A DNA stretch of 28,203 nucleotides from DAIPJH01 sp036770365. Lineage in GTDB: Bacteria > Pseudomonadota > Alphaproteobacteria > Rickettsiales > UBA998. The stretch covers positions 1 to 28,203 of the forward strand of contig DAIPJH010000019.1 in the NCBI GenBank assembly GCA_036770365.1. The letters run 5' to 3'. Positions within the stretch are counted from its first letter, which is position 1, and the number at the start of each line of letters is the position of its first letter. The notes under the pieces are model-generated. The model had not been told where the DNA came from and did no database searches. It saw only the letters and a list, made by a program, of their open reading frames with translations. This document shows positions 7,385 through 15,979 of this stretch, piece by piece. The position numbers and the translations under genes were made by a program.

Positions 7385-10086
7385 GAAGCTGCTGCCTTGA
7401 CTGACATAGACTTAATGTAGTTATTGGTCTTTTGCTGCTGCTTAAGAAGTTCTGCGAGCAAATCTTCGGCGGATGATTTAACGGTTCCTGTGGCAACATT
7501 CACCGCCTGTTGCGCATTAGAGACTGCCCCACTCATATTGGTGAATATGGCTTTTTTAAGACCACTCGTGACACGCGAAAATACACCTTTATATTGACTG
7601 CTGCTGCCAAACTGCGCACGTGCAATTTCTGTGAGAGCCGTACCTGCATCACCCAGCGCAGCATAATCACCAAAACTCATGGCAGCATTAAAATTCTTAT
7701 TGGCAAGCGCGAGCTGCTCTTCTGGCGATAGTGCGCTATTGGCACCAAGCAACATACTATTGAGCGTCCCAGTGAGCGAATCTGCAATACTCGCCATATT
7801 TTTTGACATATCTACCAATTCAGAATTACCATCCACCTGATCCAGTGATATTTTGCGCAATAACTCTATCTGTGTTGTATCAGCACCCAGCCCTTGTGCA
7901 GTCTTGAGCAATGCATCAAACTCACTATTGATTTGCTTGATTTTATAAGCCTGTTCATCGGTTGCTTGTAAAATACTGTCCTGCACATCTGCGTTGAGCT
8001 TTTTGCGTTCATCATCCTTATTTGCCATTGTGACAATTTCATCCACAACATCCGCAAATTGTCGGCCTTCAACCTGTACATTTTTGAGTGCAGGAATGAG
8101 GTCGGCATCAAATACACTCGCCAGATTGCTTGAGTTTTGAATAAATAATTTTAAAAATTTGGATAATGCCTCCTGCTCATCACCTTGTTTAAAAGTAACC
8201 GTATCCAAAGGATTTTTTCGAGACCAATCGCCAAAGCTTAAAAACCCTGTGCCATTATCAATGCCACCTTGCAGGCCTCCACCAATACCACCAAGATTTA
8301 ATCCTGCGGCTGCAAGCTTGGTGGTGGCATCTTGCAGTGATGACATCAAGCCACTCGCATAAGAGGTATCGGTATGTTTTGATAAAAGATTGGCTCCAGT
8401 GATCTGACCAAGTGAATTAACCCCTGATGCACCAAAGGATGATGCTGGGTGAGGCTTACCCTTAAAAGCGTCGATGATCATAGGAGCGGCAATCGCAGCC
8501 GCGCCAAGTGCTAAGGTTGCCGGAGTAAGCCCAAGCCCTGATAAAGCACCCATTTGCGATGGGCCAACAACACCAGCTACAGGCGCACCTGTACCAAAGA
8601 GTGCTGGCAATGCAGATGCGCCTGCGGCATTGATGCTTGCGCCAATGCCTGTCAGACCGATAGCCTTTGAACCTAAAGAGCCAGCAATTGACATGCCAGC
8701 TCCACCACCGCCCACACTGCTAGAAGTTCCACCTGTAATCAACGAGCCTACGGCATTAAACACAGGTTTGATTATCCATGCCGCTGCCGCTTCTGCCGCT
8801 GCGCGCTTGGCAATATCAGCAAGTGATTCAAAAGAGAACTTTCCAGCAACCAACATATCCGCAAAAGCATCTTGCGTGTTTTCAATTGCATGTTGCCACA
8901 CGGCTGCATTTGCTTTTTCAGCTTCTTCTTGTTTTTTGCGATTTTCATCAACGCGGCGGTCAAAATCTTTACTGGCTTCATCAAGACGTGCACGCTCTTT
9001 TTTTGCCGCCGCTTCTTTTTCTTTATCTATCTCTTTTATTTCATTAATTTTTTTCTGTTGAGTCTTACTACCACCTCCGCTTTTTGACGCTCTTTCTAAT
9101 GCGGCTTGTGCAGCGGCTTGTGCAGCAGCGCGTTTTTTATCAAGCTCAGTTTCTTTTTTTGCAACTGCATTCTTTGTATTATAGAGATCAAGATAATTTT
9201 TTTTCATTTCACCAAGTTTTTTACGATTTAACGTATCAACTTCTTTTGGTGCTCCGCCTTTTTTAATTTGTTCATCAAGTATTTTGGATGCGCGCGCCAC
9301 ACGCAGCATCTCCGCTTCAATCGCTTGGCTTGATGCCTGATTTGCCGCACCTGATAAAATATAGAAATCATCAATCAGTGCATTGATAGCAGGTACAACG
9401 CGAGACATAATGGAAACTGCAAACCCATCAAAACGACCACCTAGTTTGTCAATTTCATCGTTAAGATTTGCAGCACCCTGACCAGCAGTAGTTGATAAAG
9501 TAATGCCGAGCGCATCCGCCTCTTGCATCATGGCGCGCAGACTTGCAGAGCCGCCATCAACAATCTGCAACATTTCACCTGCAGCACCACCAAATATTTT
9601 TGAAGCTATAGCTGTCTTATCGCTTGCATTACTTACACCATCAAGCGCATCCGCAATCGTTAATAATTGCTGATCAGGTGATAGATTTTTGAGTTGCTTT
9701 GCATCGATGCCGAGCTGCTGTAGCGCACGCTGCGCTTTTCCAGTGCCATCTGCGGCAAGCCCTATATTTTTGCTTGCCGTTGCCATGCCGCTAGATAATG
9801 TCTCTAAACTAGAACCACTCAATTTTGCTGCATATTCAAGCTGTGAGAGTGCCTCAGTCGATACACCAAGACGAATAGAGAGATCATTGAGATTATCCGC
9901 CACATCAATGGCATTTTTGACCATAACGCCAAGCCCTGTGGCGGCGGCAGCAGCACCCACTGCTAGCGTAGATGCAAGATTCGCACTAAAGGATTTTGCT
10001 GAGCCAAGCATGGTTGCAAAGGCTTTATCAATTTGTGAGCCATCCGCAGTGACATCAAATTTTAGCCCCTGTGTTTTTTGGCTCAT
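7381..10086 (-). CDS. Tail tape measure protein (lambda gpH-like)
   Basis: This protein has 901 residues and is the longest of the operon. The N-terminus (about 35-60) is a hydrophobic Ala/Gly segment, followed by ADNLNDLSIRLGVSTEALSQ, typical of tape-measure proteins. Residues 290-400 form a charged coiled coil rich in Lys, Glu and Ala. Next come NTQDAFADMLVAGKFSFESLADI, a lambda-H type C-terminal signature, and Gly/Ala-rich hydrophobic stretches at about 440-540. Tape measures set tail length at about 0.15 nm per residue, so 901 residues suggest a siphovirus tail of roughly 135 nm, close to lambda. The start overlaps the stop of the gpGT-like extension by ATGA, as expected for coupling to the tail chaperones that coat it. 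Confidence 0.92.
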   Translation of the reverse strand: MSQKTQGLKFDVTADGSQIDKAFATMLGSAKSFSANLASTLAVGAAAAATGLGVMVKNAIDVADNLNDLSIRLGVSTEALSQLEYAAKLSGSSLETLSSGMATASKNIGLAADGTGKAQRALQQLGIDAKQLKNLSPDQQLLTIADALDGVSNASDKTAIASKIFGGAAGEMLQIVDGGSASLRAMMQEADALGITLSTTAGQGAANLNDEIDKLGGRFDGFAVSIMSRVVPAINALIDDFYILSGAANQASSQAIEAEMLRVARASKILDEQIKKGGAPKEVDTLNRKKLGEMKKNYLDLYNTKNAVAKKETELDKKRAAAQAAAQAALERASKSGGGSKTQQKKINEIKEIDKEKEAAAKKERARLDEASKDFDRRVDENRKKQEEAEKANAAVWQHAIENTQDAFADMLVAGKFSFESLADIAKRAAAEAAAAWIIKPVFNAVGSLITGGTSSSVGGGGAGMSIAGSLGSKAIGLTGIGASINAAGASALPALFGTGAPVAGVVGPSQMGALSGLGLTPATLALGAAAIAAPMIIDAFKGKPHPASSFGASGVNSLGQITGANLLSKHTDTSYASGLMSSLQDATTKLAAAGLNLGGIGGGLQGGIDNGTGFLSFGDWSRKNPLDTVTFKQGDEQEALSKFLKLFIQNSSNLASVFDADLIPALKNVQVEGRQFADVVDEIVTMANKDDERKKLNADVQDSILQATDEQAYKIKQINSEFDALLKTAQGLGADTTQIELLRKISLDQVDGNSELVDMSKNMASIADSLTGTLNSMLLGANSALSPEEQLALANKNFNAAMSFGDYAALGDAGTALTEIARAQFGSSSQYKGVFSRVTSGLKKAIFTNMSGAVSNAQQAVNVATGTVKSSAEDLLAELLKQQQKTNNYIKSMSVKAAAS

Positions 10087-10304
10087 AGCAACCCTTCCTT
10101 TTCCCTTCGCATCAATTCTAAGAGTTCCTCTGCGTCATCATGGCTTAAGCCCTTTGGCTTGATGCCATTGGCAATGCGCCAACCTTTAATGGCACATGCC
10201 ATATCAAACATCGTGGCATTCCAGAAAGATTCAGGCGACCACCCAAGCCGACCAAGTGCGAACTCGGAGAAAGCGGCTATGGGGTCACTTCCTCCGCTTC
10301 CTGC
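10083..10304 (-). CDS. Frameshift extension: gpT-like tail assembly chaperone domain (TAC_6-like)
   Basis: This is an open -1 frame of 73 codons that begins at the slippery site in the upstream gene and stops at 10083. The encoded sequence contains DPIAAFSEFALGRLGWSP and ESFWNATMFDMACAIKGWR. This is the layout of the small tail-assembly chaperones that follow the GTA gp10-like gene (Phage_TAC_6 type: GWSPxxFWxxTxxE/D). The frame has no good start codon of its own before its conserved part. The only ATGs lie well inside it, so expression as a fusion to the upstream 119 residues (192 residues in all) is the likely route, as for lambda G-GT. An independent start at an internal ATG cannot be excluded. 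The stop overlaps the tape-measure ATG. Confidence 0.75.
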   Translation of the reverse strand, partial: AGSGGSDPIAAFSEFALGRLGWSPESFWNATMFDMACAIKGWRIANGIKPKGLSHDDAEELLELMRREKEGLL

Positions 10305-10660
10305 TTTTTTTCTGATTCGCCGCCCTCATCCAATGACTTAACATTATTAAGCCAATGGTCAGCTATTTGAACGACACATCGGCGTAAATTTATAGCATTA
10401 TCACCAACAACTAATGCTTCACCAATTTGCTCTAAACCATATTTCTCGGTGGTTTTACCATGAGCCGACAAAATTCCATAACCAGCCCGCGCCAACTGCC
10501 CTAATTTAAAGGATGACCCCGAAAAAATCACCGGCACATACATAAAAGATAAGTTAATCGCCGACTCAATGGCATCAACCACCTTAAAACTTGGGGTGAT
10601 TTCGTATGTTTTCCCATCAAATTCCAAAGTAATTGTGCGACGCGAAGTAGTTGTACTCAT
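10277..10660 (-). CDS. Tail assembly chaperone (lambda gpG-like, GTA gp10-like)
   Basis: This 127-residue protein sits between the tail tube and the tape measure. It matches the pattern of Phage_TAC_11/GTA gp10 proteins: TITLEFDGKTYEITPSFKV at the start, then a helical region LGQLARAGYGILSAHGK and EQIGEALV. In the family it coats the tape measure during tail assembly and leaves before the tube forms. The acidic tail SEKKQEAEEVTP is the zero-frame ending after the slippery heptamer. If ribosomes shift to -1 at that point they make the longer form described at 10083-10304. Confidence 0.8.
   Translation of the reverse strand: MSTTTSRRTITLEFDGKTYEITPSFKVVDAIESAINLSFMYVPVIFSGSSFKLGQLARAGYGILSAHGKTTEKYGLEQIGEALVVGDNAINLRRCVVQIADHWLNNVKSLDEGGESEKKQEAEEVTP
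10304..10310 (-). promoter_or_regulatory. -1 ribosomal frameshift slippery heptamer A AAA AAG
   Basis: In the minus-strand frame of the gpG-like gene, codons 117-119 are GAA AAA AAG. They place the heptamer A AAA AAG exactly in the X XXY YYZ phase, the same sequence as the dnaX slippery site. GAGGG ends about 12 bases upstream, a spacing suitable for a stimulatory internal Shine-Dalgarno. The -1 frame is open from this point to the stop at 10083. Confidence 0.85.
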
Positions 10661-10693
10661 GGCAGAATCCTAAAAAATAATGTTTGGTAAAAA

Positions 10694-11110
10694 TTAAGCA
10701 GCAGTGAACGTCACTGCCCCAGATGATTCGAGCGTTGCGCTGTAGGTCACTGCATTATTATGATCTCCCGCGCGACTATAGCTTGTGATTTGAAACGCGC
10801 CTTGCCATTTATCTCCCGTTGTTCCATCCAAAATTTGAAAATTATGAATAGTCTGTGCAGCAGCAGCAGCACGGAAGGTTTCTTCAATGACGGAGTCATT
10901 AAATATACCATCCACCGAAATGCTCATGGATTTTACTCCAGCATCAGCAAGGAGGGCGCGCCAACCAGCAGAATCCTTAGTGGTAACATCCACAGCTTCT
11001 CCCGATAACTGAAATCCTGTGGTTTTGATGCCGCCAACCTGAGTAAACACCTCAGACCCAGCACCATCTCCCATTTTTAAAACAAAACTACGACCCTTAG
11101 ACGCTGCCAT
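10694..11110 (-). CDS. Major tail tube protein
   Basis: This 138-residue protein matches the layout of the TP901-1/GTA gp9-type major tail proteins: MAASKGRSFVLKMGDG at the start, QVGGIKTTGFQLSGEAVDVTTK, then DSAGWRALLADAGVKSMSIS, and a closing AVTYSATLESSGAVTFTAA. It forms the hexameric tube rings. Position before the gpG-like chaperone and after a gpU-like terminator follows the lambda order. AGGGAG lies eight bases before the ATG. Confidence 0.9.
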   Translation of the reverse strand: MAASKGRSFVLKMGDGAGSEVFTQVGGIKTTGFQLSGEAVDVTTKDSAGWRALLADAGVKSMSISVDGIFNDSVIEETFRAAAAAQTIHNFQILDGTTGDKWQGAFQITSYSRAGDHNNAVTYSATLESSGAVTFTAA

Positions 11111-11146
11111 GATAAAACTCCCTGATAAAAATAATTGATGATGTTA

Positions 11147-11500
11147 TTATACGCTTGTATCTGGCGGCGTGAAGCCATCGTGACGCAGCACCCGCGTGCA
11201 CTCAAAGCTATTTTTGATATACTCAATAATGGCTGTATCATCCGCCACATCCACAATTTCTACGCCGTCCAATCCTGTATCAAAATTGGCAATAATCTTT
11301 TTGCCGCGAAACCGCCAAAATGGCTGTGCATCATTTTTGACGGACTCAAAAAAACTGCGCGACGTAATCGCCAAAACATCTGCATCTAAGCAGCGGCGAA
11401 AATCACCATTAAACACTAGCTGCACATCGCCTTTTTTAAGCTGCTTATGCACGCTATCCGCCACAACATGCAGGATATTTTCTTTAGATTCTTTAGCCAT
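11147..11500 (-). CDS. Unknown phage protein between tail terminator and tail tube
   Basis: This protein of about 117 residues begins MAKESKENILHVVADS. AGGAG lies eight bases upstream of the ATG at 11500; an ATG at 11524 would add eight residues inside the neighbouring gene. The sequence contains two hydrophobic strands, LQLVFNGDF-like and KKIIANFDTGLDGVEIVDVADD, and no motif I recognise. It lies between the gpU-like and tail-tube genes, so a head-tail joining or tail-assembly role is likely but not shown. Confidence 0.6.
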   Translation of the reverse strand: MAKESKENILHVVADSVHKQLKKGDVQLVFNGDFRRCLDADVLAITSRSFFESVKNDAQPFWRFRGKKIIANFDTGLDGVEIVDVADDTAIIEYIKNSFECTRVLRHDGFTPPDTSV

Positions 11501-11510
11501 GACCATTCTC

Positions 11511-11948
11511 CTATGTGATAACATCTGCTACGCCAAAGGCAGTGATATAACTCGCCTGTGCGCTAATTCTTAAAACCGCAACAATCTTTTCAGCCTCGCC
11601 TTGCAAGGTCACTTCATGGCTAACTGGATTGATAAACTGCACTACATCACCTGCATCAGAAACCACCTTAATGGCAGCCTCAACTCCGACCGCAATATCA
11701 TCTAGCGCAACATCATACCCATCGTTTTCTTTAACGTAACACTCAACCACCAAATCAAGGGAGCGCATCACATGCTCTTGTGTTTGTCTTTCTTGCGTTT
11801 CATCGAGCGTATAAACGCAGATGGCGGGCAGCAGCTCATCACGCAGCACTTTCACGCGGTTTGGATAAACGCGCTCGCTCACCTCTGGCACAGCATTTTT
11901 AATCGCTGCGACAATAGCCTCACGGATTTGTTGACGCGCATGTGTCAT
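11511..11948 (-). CDS. Tail terminator / minor tail protein U-like
   Basis: This 145-residue protein begins with a helix (ARQQIREAIVAAIKNAV). It continues with RVYPNRVKVLRDELLPAICVYTLDET, the signature layout of the gpU-type tail completion family (small alpha/beta proteins that cap the tail tube and bind the head). It also has two beta strands and GDVVQFINPVSHEV. Its start overlaps the stop of the FII-like gene (TAATG), and it precedes the tail tube by one gene, as U precedes V in lambda. Confidence 0.65.
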   Translation of the reverse strand: MTHARQQIREAIVAAIKNAVPEVSERVYPNRVKVLRDELLPAICVYTLDETQERQTQEHVMRSLDLVVECYVKENDGYDVALDDIAVGVEAAIKVVSDAGDVVQFINPVSHEVTLQGEAEKIVAVLRISAQASYITAFGVADVIT

Positions 11949-12253
11949 TACGATACCTGCTCTAAAATGAGTATGGTTACCCCTGTACCGTCTGGGCGAA
12001 CTTCTATGATTTGATAGGTTTCACCGCCAACAACTAAAGTTCCATCGGCTGCATTGGTTGCATCGTTCGTTTTGCAGGTAAAAATGGGAAGGTTGCTTGA
12101 AATTGCCACCTGTCCCCCTGCTTCTGCTGCAACATATTCTGCATCAAAAATACCCATGATGGTTCGCTCAGAACCAGAAGAAGGGGTGAGCGTAGCACTC
12201 ACCCCAAAATCTTCGTCCCGAAAAAAAGCGGATAAATCTTCAGCAAATGCCAT
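11948..12253 (-). CDS. Head-tail joining protein (lambda FII-like)
   Basis: This 101-residue protein begins MAFAEDLSAFFRDEDFGVSA. The layout (short helix, then ATLTPSSGSERTIMGIFD, then IFTCKTNDATNAADGTLVVGGETYQIIEVRPDG) is that of the gpFII/Phage_attach head-tail joining family, which forms the ring between connector and tail. The ATG at 12253 is chosen over an upstream ATG at 12343 because the longer N-terminus would run through the neighbouring gene. Translation is probably coupled, since the upstream stop is one base before the ATG and the Shine-Dalgarno is weak. Confidence 0.75.
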   Translation of the reverse strand: MAFAEDLSAFFRDEDFGVSATLTPSSGSERTIMGIFDAEYVAAEAGGQVAISSNLPIFTCKTNDATNAADGTLVVGGETYQIIEVRPDGTGVTILILEQVS

Positions 12254-12254
12254 G

Positions 12255-12518
12255 TTATGCCGCTTTTTCTTCTTTATTATCTTCTTTACCAATAACCTTA
12301 ACAGCCTTAGGTGATAGTTTTTCACCTTGTTTAGCTGCATCAATCAAACTTTTCTGTTCAGCAGTGAGTAAGTTTGTGAGATTTGCACGACCTGATTGCA
12401 CAAAATCAGCGGCAACTTCAGGCAATAGCGTCAACTTTGTTCCTACTTTTTGTGGCTGCCCTTGGTAAAGGCATTGGCGAAAAATAGTAATTTCAACTGG
12501 TTGTTTTTTCTCAGACAT
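12255..12518 (-). CDS. Small lysine-rich head protein (FI-like position)
   Basis: This 87-residue protein begins MSEKKQPVEITIFRQC and contains LPEVAADFVQSGRA and LTAEQKSLIDAAKQ. It ends with a charged tail (KEDNKEEKAA). It lies between the capsid gene and the FII-like gene. Size, charge and position resemble lambda FI or head-completion proteins, but I see no motif that proves it. A GTG at 12545 would give nine more residues and has no better upstream signal. Confidence 0.55.
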   Translation of the reverse strand: MSEKKQPVEITIFRQCLYQGQPQKVGTKLTLLPEVAADFVQSGRANLTNLLTAEQKSLIDAAKQGEKLSPKAVKVIGKEDNKEEKAA

Positions 12519-12559
12519 AAAAATATCCCATCTATTATTTTCCACATTCTATCTACCCA

Positions 12560-12586
12560 AGTGGGGGCGTGGAAATACCCCCCACT
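12560..12586. other. Hairpin behind the capsid gene
   Basis: An eight-bp stem (AGTGGGGG at 12560-12567 against CCCCCACT at 12579-12586) with an 11-base loop lies in the gap between the capsid gene and the next gene. No T-run follows on the minus strand, so it is not a standard terminator. An attenuator or mRNA-stabilising hairpin after the highly expressed capsid gene is possible. Confidence 0.5.
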
Positions 12587-12600
12587 CAAGCAATCAGATA

Positions 12601-14472
12601 TTAACCTGCGATACTAAACGAACCGGCGTGACGAACCCCAACATCCACGTCTTGGAAGATGGAAATATCAAGCCCTCCATCATTATTTGCGTAAGGATTA
12701 AGCAAGATATCCATAATCCCCCACTGACCAATGATGACATCTGACCAATTACCAAACAGTACCTTACCAGATGGAGCTCCAGTGCTAGAATGAGCGGTGT
12801 ATCCGTTCATTTTGTCCTCATCCCAAATATATCCAGCAACACCAGATGATTTGAGGGTTTTCTTAGCACCCCCCTTAATAGATGGGGTAGTAACATAAGC
12901 AAGATTACCCTCTAAGGCGTTAGCGGTTTCAACGTCCGACTCAAGCTCAATGGCATTATCCCAAGAGAATGAGCCAGAGATACTAACCGAACCAACACCA
13001 GAAACATTGACAATACCAAGCGGTTCACCACCAACACCATCACCGTTAAATAGTGCTTGGTCAATTGCACCAGCAGCACCTTTCATAAGATCATCACGCA
13101 CTAAACCCTCTGCCTGAGGAGAAGATTGTTGCATCAATCGGCGCGTAATGGTTGATTTTGCTGCAATGGTTTTTGGAGACAACACAAGTTGACCTGTACC
13201 AAGCGTTGTTTGGGTTGGGCCATTACCTTCCGTCACCCAATAAACCGTTCCGCCATTGGTAATTTTTGGAAACGAAACATTACCAACAAGACCGGGAATG
13301 TAATTGACACCAAGTTTTTGAGCTAAAAGTTTTGAACGTAATACATCAATCAAAGCATCACCACGCAACGTAGTACCCACAAGCTCAGCACCCGAACCTG
13401 AACCACCAACACTCATGTTTCGCGCTACCATGACATCATACGGAACAAGGATGTTGCCGCGAGGCTGCCCACCACCGCGTATCACAAGATTACGCGTCTC
13501 TTCAATGACAGCCATTTCAAATCCAGCTTCTTTTTTGTCGTCATTGACGATTGCACGCATTGCGCGGAAAAAACTAAAATTATTAGCCTCACGCTCAGTA
13601 AGACCAACTTTCATGCCTTGATGATCTGCAATGCGAACGCCAGAATCTGGCACAGTAGAAAGCGCATCCAATAATTGCGATTGGAAAGCTTCGACTGTCA
13701 GTCCTGACTCGACAGCTCGTGCTGCAAGCTCTGTCACGCCGCCAGCTTTTCCGCTGAACTTCGCAGCAAACTCATTGATAGAGCGAATGCGATTGCGCTC
13801 ATCATCACGGGTACGATTTTGCACCTCTTGGACATTAGCTACTGGTGCAGCTGGTGCAGCACTAGCGATAGGTTGATTTAATTCTGGCATAGCTTTATTC
13901 TCCTGTAATTTTTGGGATGATATTGGTTCAATAGGGATAATTTCTCGCTCGGTATCTTCGGCAGCGCGACCAACGCCAGCCTCAATATCTGCAGGCACAG
14001 AAACAATACTAATTTCAAAAGGCTGCCAATTCGTTGCACGATATTTTGTTGGGTAGCCATCTTTACCAACCTCAACAACTTCCATGCTATTAACATAGTA
14101 GCCAACGCTCACATTGCGGCGGATTCCGTCCACAACGTCTTGAAAAATCTCCTCGGCACGTTCACTTTTCCCAAAACGAACCACAGCCCGACCCATGCGG
14201 TCTGTTCCAACAGAGGCACTTTCAATCACTCCAACTTGGTCTTTCCAGTTGTGGTCACATAACAATGCGGCCGTACCTGTTGCAAAGCGTGTCAAATCAC
14301 ACTCGCCTTTTTTATGACCAAGTACTTCGATGCCGTACCATTGCTCAATTTCTGCTTCAGTTGAAAAAACAAGCTCAATGGTACGCGCCTCTGTTTGAAT
14401 GCTTTCAGCATCAAACATCGCATCACGGCGAAGTGTGCCTCTCACTTTAAAATCATTATTGGCTTGCGGCAT
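12601..14472 (-). CDS. Fused HK97-type prohead protease and major capsid protein
   Basis: This is one 623-residue reading frame. Residues about 8-170 are an HK97-like (U35) prohead protease: TIELVFSTEAE, CDHN with catalytic His74, RRNVSVGY with catalytic Ser122, and EISIVSVPADIEAGVGR. After a linker begins a capsid precursor with a helical delta-like region (RTRDDERNRIRSINEFAAKF) and a capsid domain containing GNILVPYDVMVARNMSVGG, TEGNGPTQTTLGTGQL, ALFNGDGVGGEPLGI and VLFGNWSDVIIGQWG. The start at 14472 has GGGAG nine bases upstream; an ATG at 14481 abuts that site with no spacing. Separate proteases and capsids are more usual, but fusions occur in lambda-like phages. An in-frame ATG at 13890 with its own AGGAG could also make the capsid part alone. 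The protease part should release the capsid and trim the delta region. Confidence 0.92.
   Translation of the reverse strand: MPQANNDFKVRGTLRRDAMFDAESIQTEARTIELVFSTEAEIEQWYGIEVLGHKKGECDLTRFATGTAALLCDHNWKDQVGVIESASVGTDRMGRAVVRFGKSERAEEIFQDVVDGIRRNVSVGYYVNSMEVVEVGKDGYPTKYRATNWQPFEISIVSVPADIEAGVGRAAEDTEREIIPIEPISSQKLQENKAMPELNQPIASAAPAAPVANVQEVQNRTRDDERNRIRSINEFAAKFSGKAGGVTELAARAVESGLTVEAFQSQLLDALSTVPDSGVRIADHQGMKVGLTEREANNFSFFRAMRAIVNDDKKEAGFEMAVIEETRNLVIRGGGQPRGNILVPYDVMVARNMSVGGSGSGAELVGTTLRGDALIDVLRSKLLAQKLGVNYIPGLVGNVSFPKITNGGTVYWVTEGNGPTQTTLGTGQLVLSPKTIAAKSTITRRLMQQSSPQAEGLVRDDLMKGAAGAIDQALFNGDGVGGEPLGIVNVSGVGSVSISGSFSWDNAIELESDVETANALEGNLAYVTTPSIKGGAKKTLKSSGVAGYIWDEDKMNGYTAHSSTGAPSGKVLFGNWSDVIIGQWGIMDILLNPYANNDGGLDISIFQDVDVGVRHAGSFSIAG
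13888..13904 (-). promoter_or_regulatory. Internal ribosome binding site and start for the capsid part
   Basis: AGGAG at 13904-13900 sits nine bases before an in-frame ATG at 13890-13888 (Met195), exactly at the junction between the protease domain and the MPELNQPI start of the capsid precursor. Initiation here would give a 429-residue protein, close to the usual HK97-type precursor length. Confidence 0.55.
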
Positions 14473-15979
14473 TGGTTGCATCTCCCGAAAAGATAACCGT
14501 TGTACTACTTGGCGTTAATTCTAAACCGTACTTTTTACGCAGTGAAGCCTCGTTCTTCATGTCCTGATAGATGTCTTCAATATCACGACCCTGCTGCGCA
14601 ATGATGTTTGTCGCCGAATCAAGACCAAGTTCTATGGCCATTTTATTCGCAGTAATTTCTTTGACTGGGTCAACCCAGGTCCATCCGCGCGGCCGCCATG
14701 TTGCCGCATCAAATTTATCTAGTTTTAAAATTGGAAGCTGAAGCTGACCGCTGGTAATTGACATCAACAACCAATCGCTAAAAATCTCTCCCAACAGATT
14801 TTCAATCATCCACGATTGCAGCTTGCGCCAATAATCACGCTCTGTCAGGTGCGACTGACGCAAAGATGAATAATTCACCCCCTCATAATCATTGGTAAGC
14901 GCATTATACCCAACCCCAAAACCCGTGGTAATTCCGCGCAGGATGCGCTTGGTGAATGATTCAAAAGCAGATGATGGATGATCAACATCAAAGGCTTTAA
15001 AATCCACACCAGCAGGCAACTGCTCGAACGTGCCAGGGTCAGCTTCAGTGATGGTCACTTTATTTCCGTCAGAATCTAATCCTTCACCATCCCCAGTATA
15101 TCCCTGCCCATCAGGTGAGGTAAAAAACCCCATTTTTGATGCACCTGCACGCGCTGCGACAAGTTCTGCCTGTTCATAACCACTAAGCATCTTACTGCGC
15201 GTCATAGAGGATGCGCCCCAAGGAATACCACGCGACTGACTCGGTCGCTCGCGTACGAATAAATGCACCATATCACTTGCTGGGATGCGGATGCGCTGCT
15301 GATTTATACCAGATTGGTAAGCGTAATCACCGGGGTGGCGTTTTAAAATATGATACGCAATAACAATATCGTTTGCATCATATTCAATGCCCATGCGTAT
15401 ATAATTACCATTTGTAAATTCTTCATTATGGCGCGTGTCCACATGATCAGCTTCAATCATTTGCAACGCAAAACGAAAATCATTTTTTGCTCCACGAATT
15501 TTTCGAATAAATATTTCTCCATCACGCGCAACAGTGCGAAGCGCAATCTGTTCAAGGGCAATGAGCGAATCTCGCTGATTCAAGGTGCAGTTACGTTTTT
15601 TTGTCCATTTATACCACGCCGCCTCAATCATACGATTGGCGGATTCATCCATCACCACACCTTCTTTGGTGTCTTTTTCAATAACACGCATCTGAAGTGA
15701 AATGCCATCAGGCCCAATCACGTTTTCTTCACACAAACCAAGGAAACGGCGAAAATACGGCTCATTTGAACACAAGTCGCGTGAACGAGCGCGAACAATA
15801 TCAAGTTGTCCACGCAAAATGGCATCACCGCTGTAATTGGTTGATGTCCATCCAGCCGTTAAATCATCCTGCTTTGCTGCATCTAAAAAACGAGAACCGC
15901 TGCGCGGAAAACGAACCGCGCTGCGAAATGACTTTTTAGGTACATAAGGTGTTGCCCTTATTGTGCGAGGAATACTCAT
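14456..15979 (-). CDS. Phage portal protein (lambda gpB family)
   Basis: This 507-residue protein matches lambda-family portals throughout. Examples are SRDLCSNEPYFRRFLGLCEENVIGPDGISLQ near the start, WTKKRNCTLNQRDSL, TVARDGEIFIRK, MIEADHVDT, MVHLFVRERPSQSRGIPW, and EGVNYSSLRQSHLTERDYW near residue 390. The portal forms the dodecameric DNA gate at one capsid vertex. The gene starts within the stop of the upstream connector gene (ATGA) and ends inside the start of the protease-capsid gene, as in lambda B-C. Confidence 0.95.
   Translation of the reverse strand: MSIPRTIRATPYVPKKSFRSAVRFPRSGSRFLDAAKQDDLTAGWTSTNYSGDAILRGQLDIVRARSRDLCSNEPYFRRFLGLCEENVIGPDGISLQMRVIEKDTKEGVVMDESANRMIEAAWYKWTKKRNCTLNQRDSLIALEQIALRTVARDGEIFIRKIRGAKNDFRFALQMIEADHVDTRHNEEFTNGNYIRMGIEYDANDIVIAYHILKRHPGDYAYQSGINQQRIRIPASDMVHLFVRERPSQSRGIPWGASSMTRSKMLSGYEQAELVAARAGASKMGFFTSPDGQGYTGDGEGLDSDGNKVTITEADPGTFEQLPAGVDFKAFDVDHPSSAFESFTKRILRGITTGFGVGYNALTNDYEGVNYSSLRQSHLTERDYWRKLQSWMIENLLGEIFSDWLLMSITSGQLQLPILKLDKFDAATWRPRGWTWVDPVKEITANKMAIELGLDSATNIIAQQGRDIEDIYQDMKNEASLRKKYGLELTPSSTTVIFSGDATNAASQ

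Noticed and set aside
8474..9061. 195-codon open frame on the plus strand
   Set aside because: It is antisense to the Ala/Gly-rich tape-measure gene, has no ribosome site and is made of low-complexity residues. GC and Ala codon bias produces such frames.
12560..12586. Rho-independent terminator after the capsid gene
   Set aside because: The stem is good but no T-run follows on the minus strand; kept as a hairpin only.
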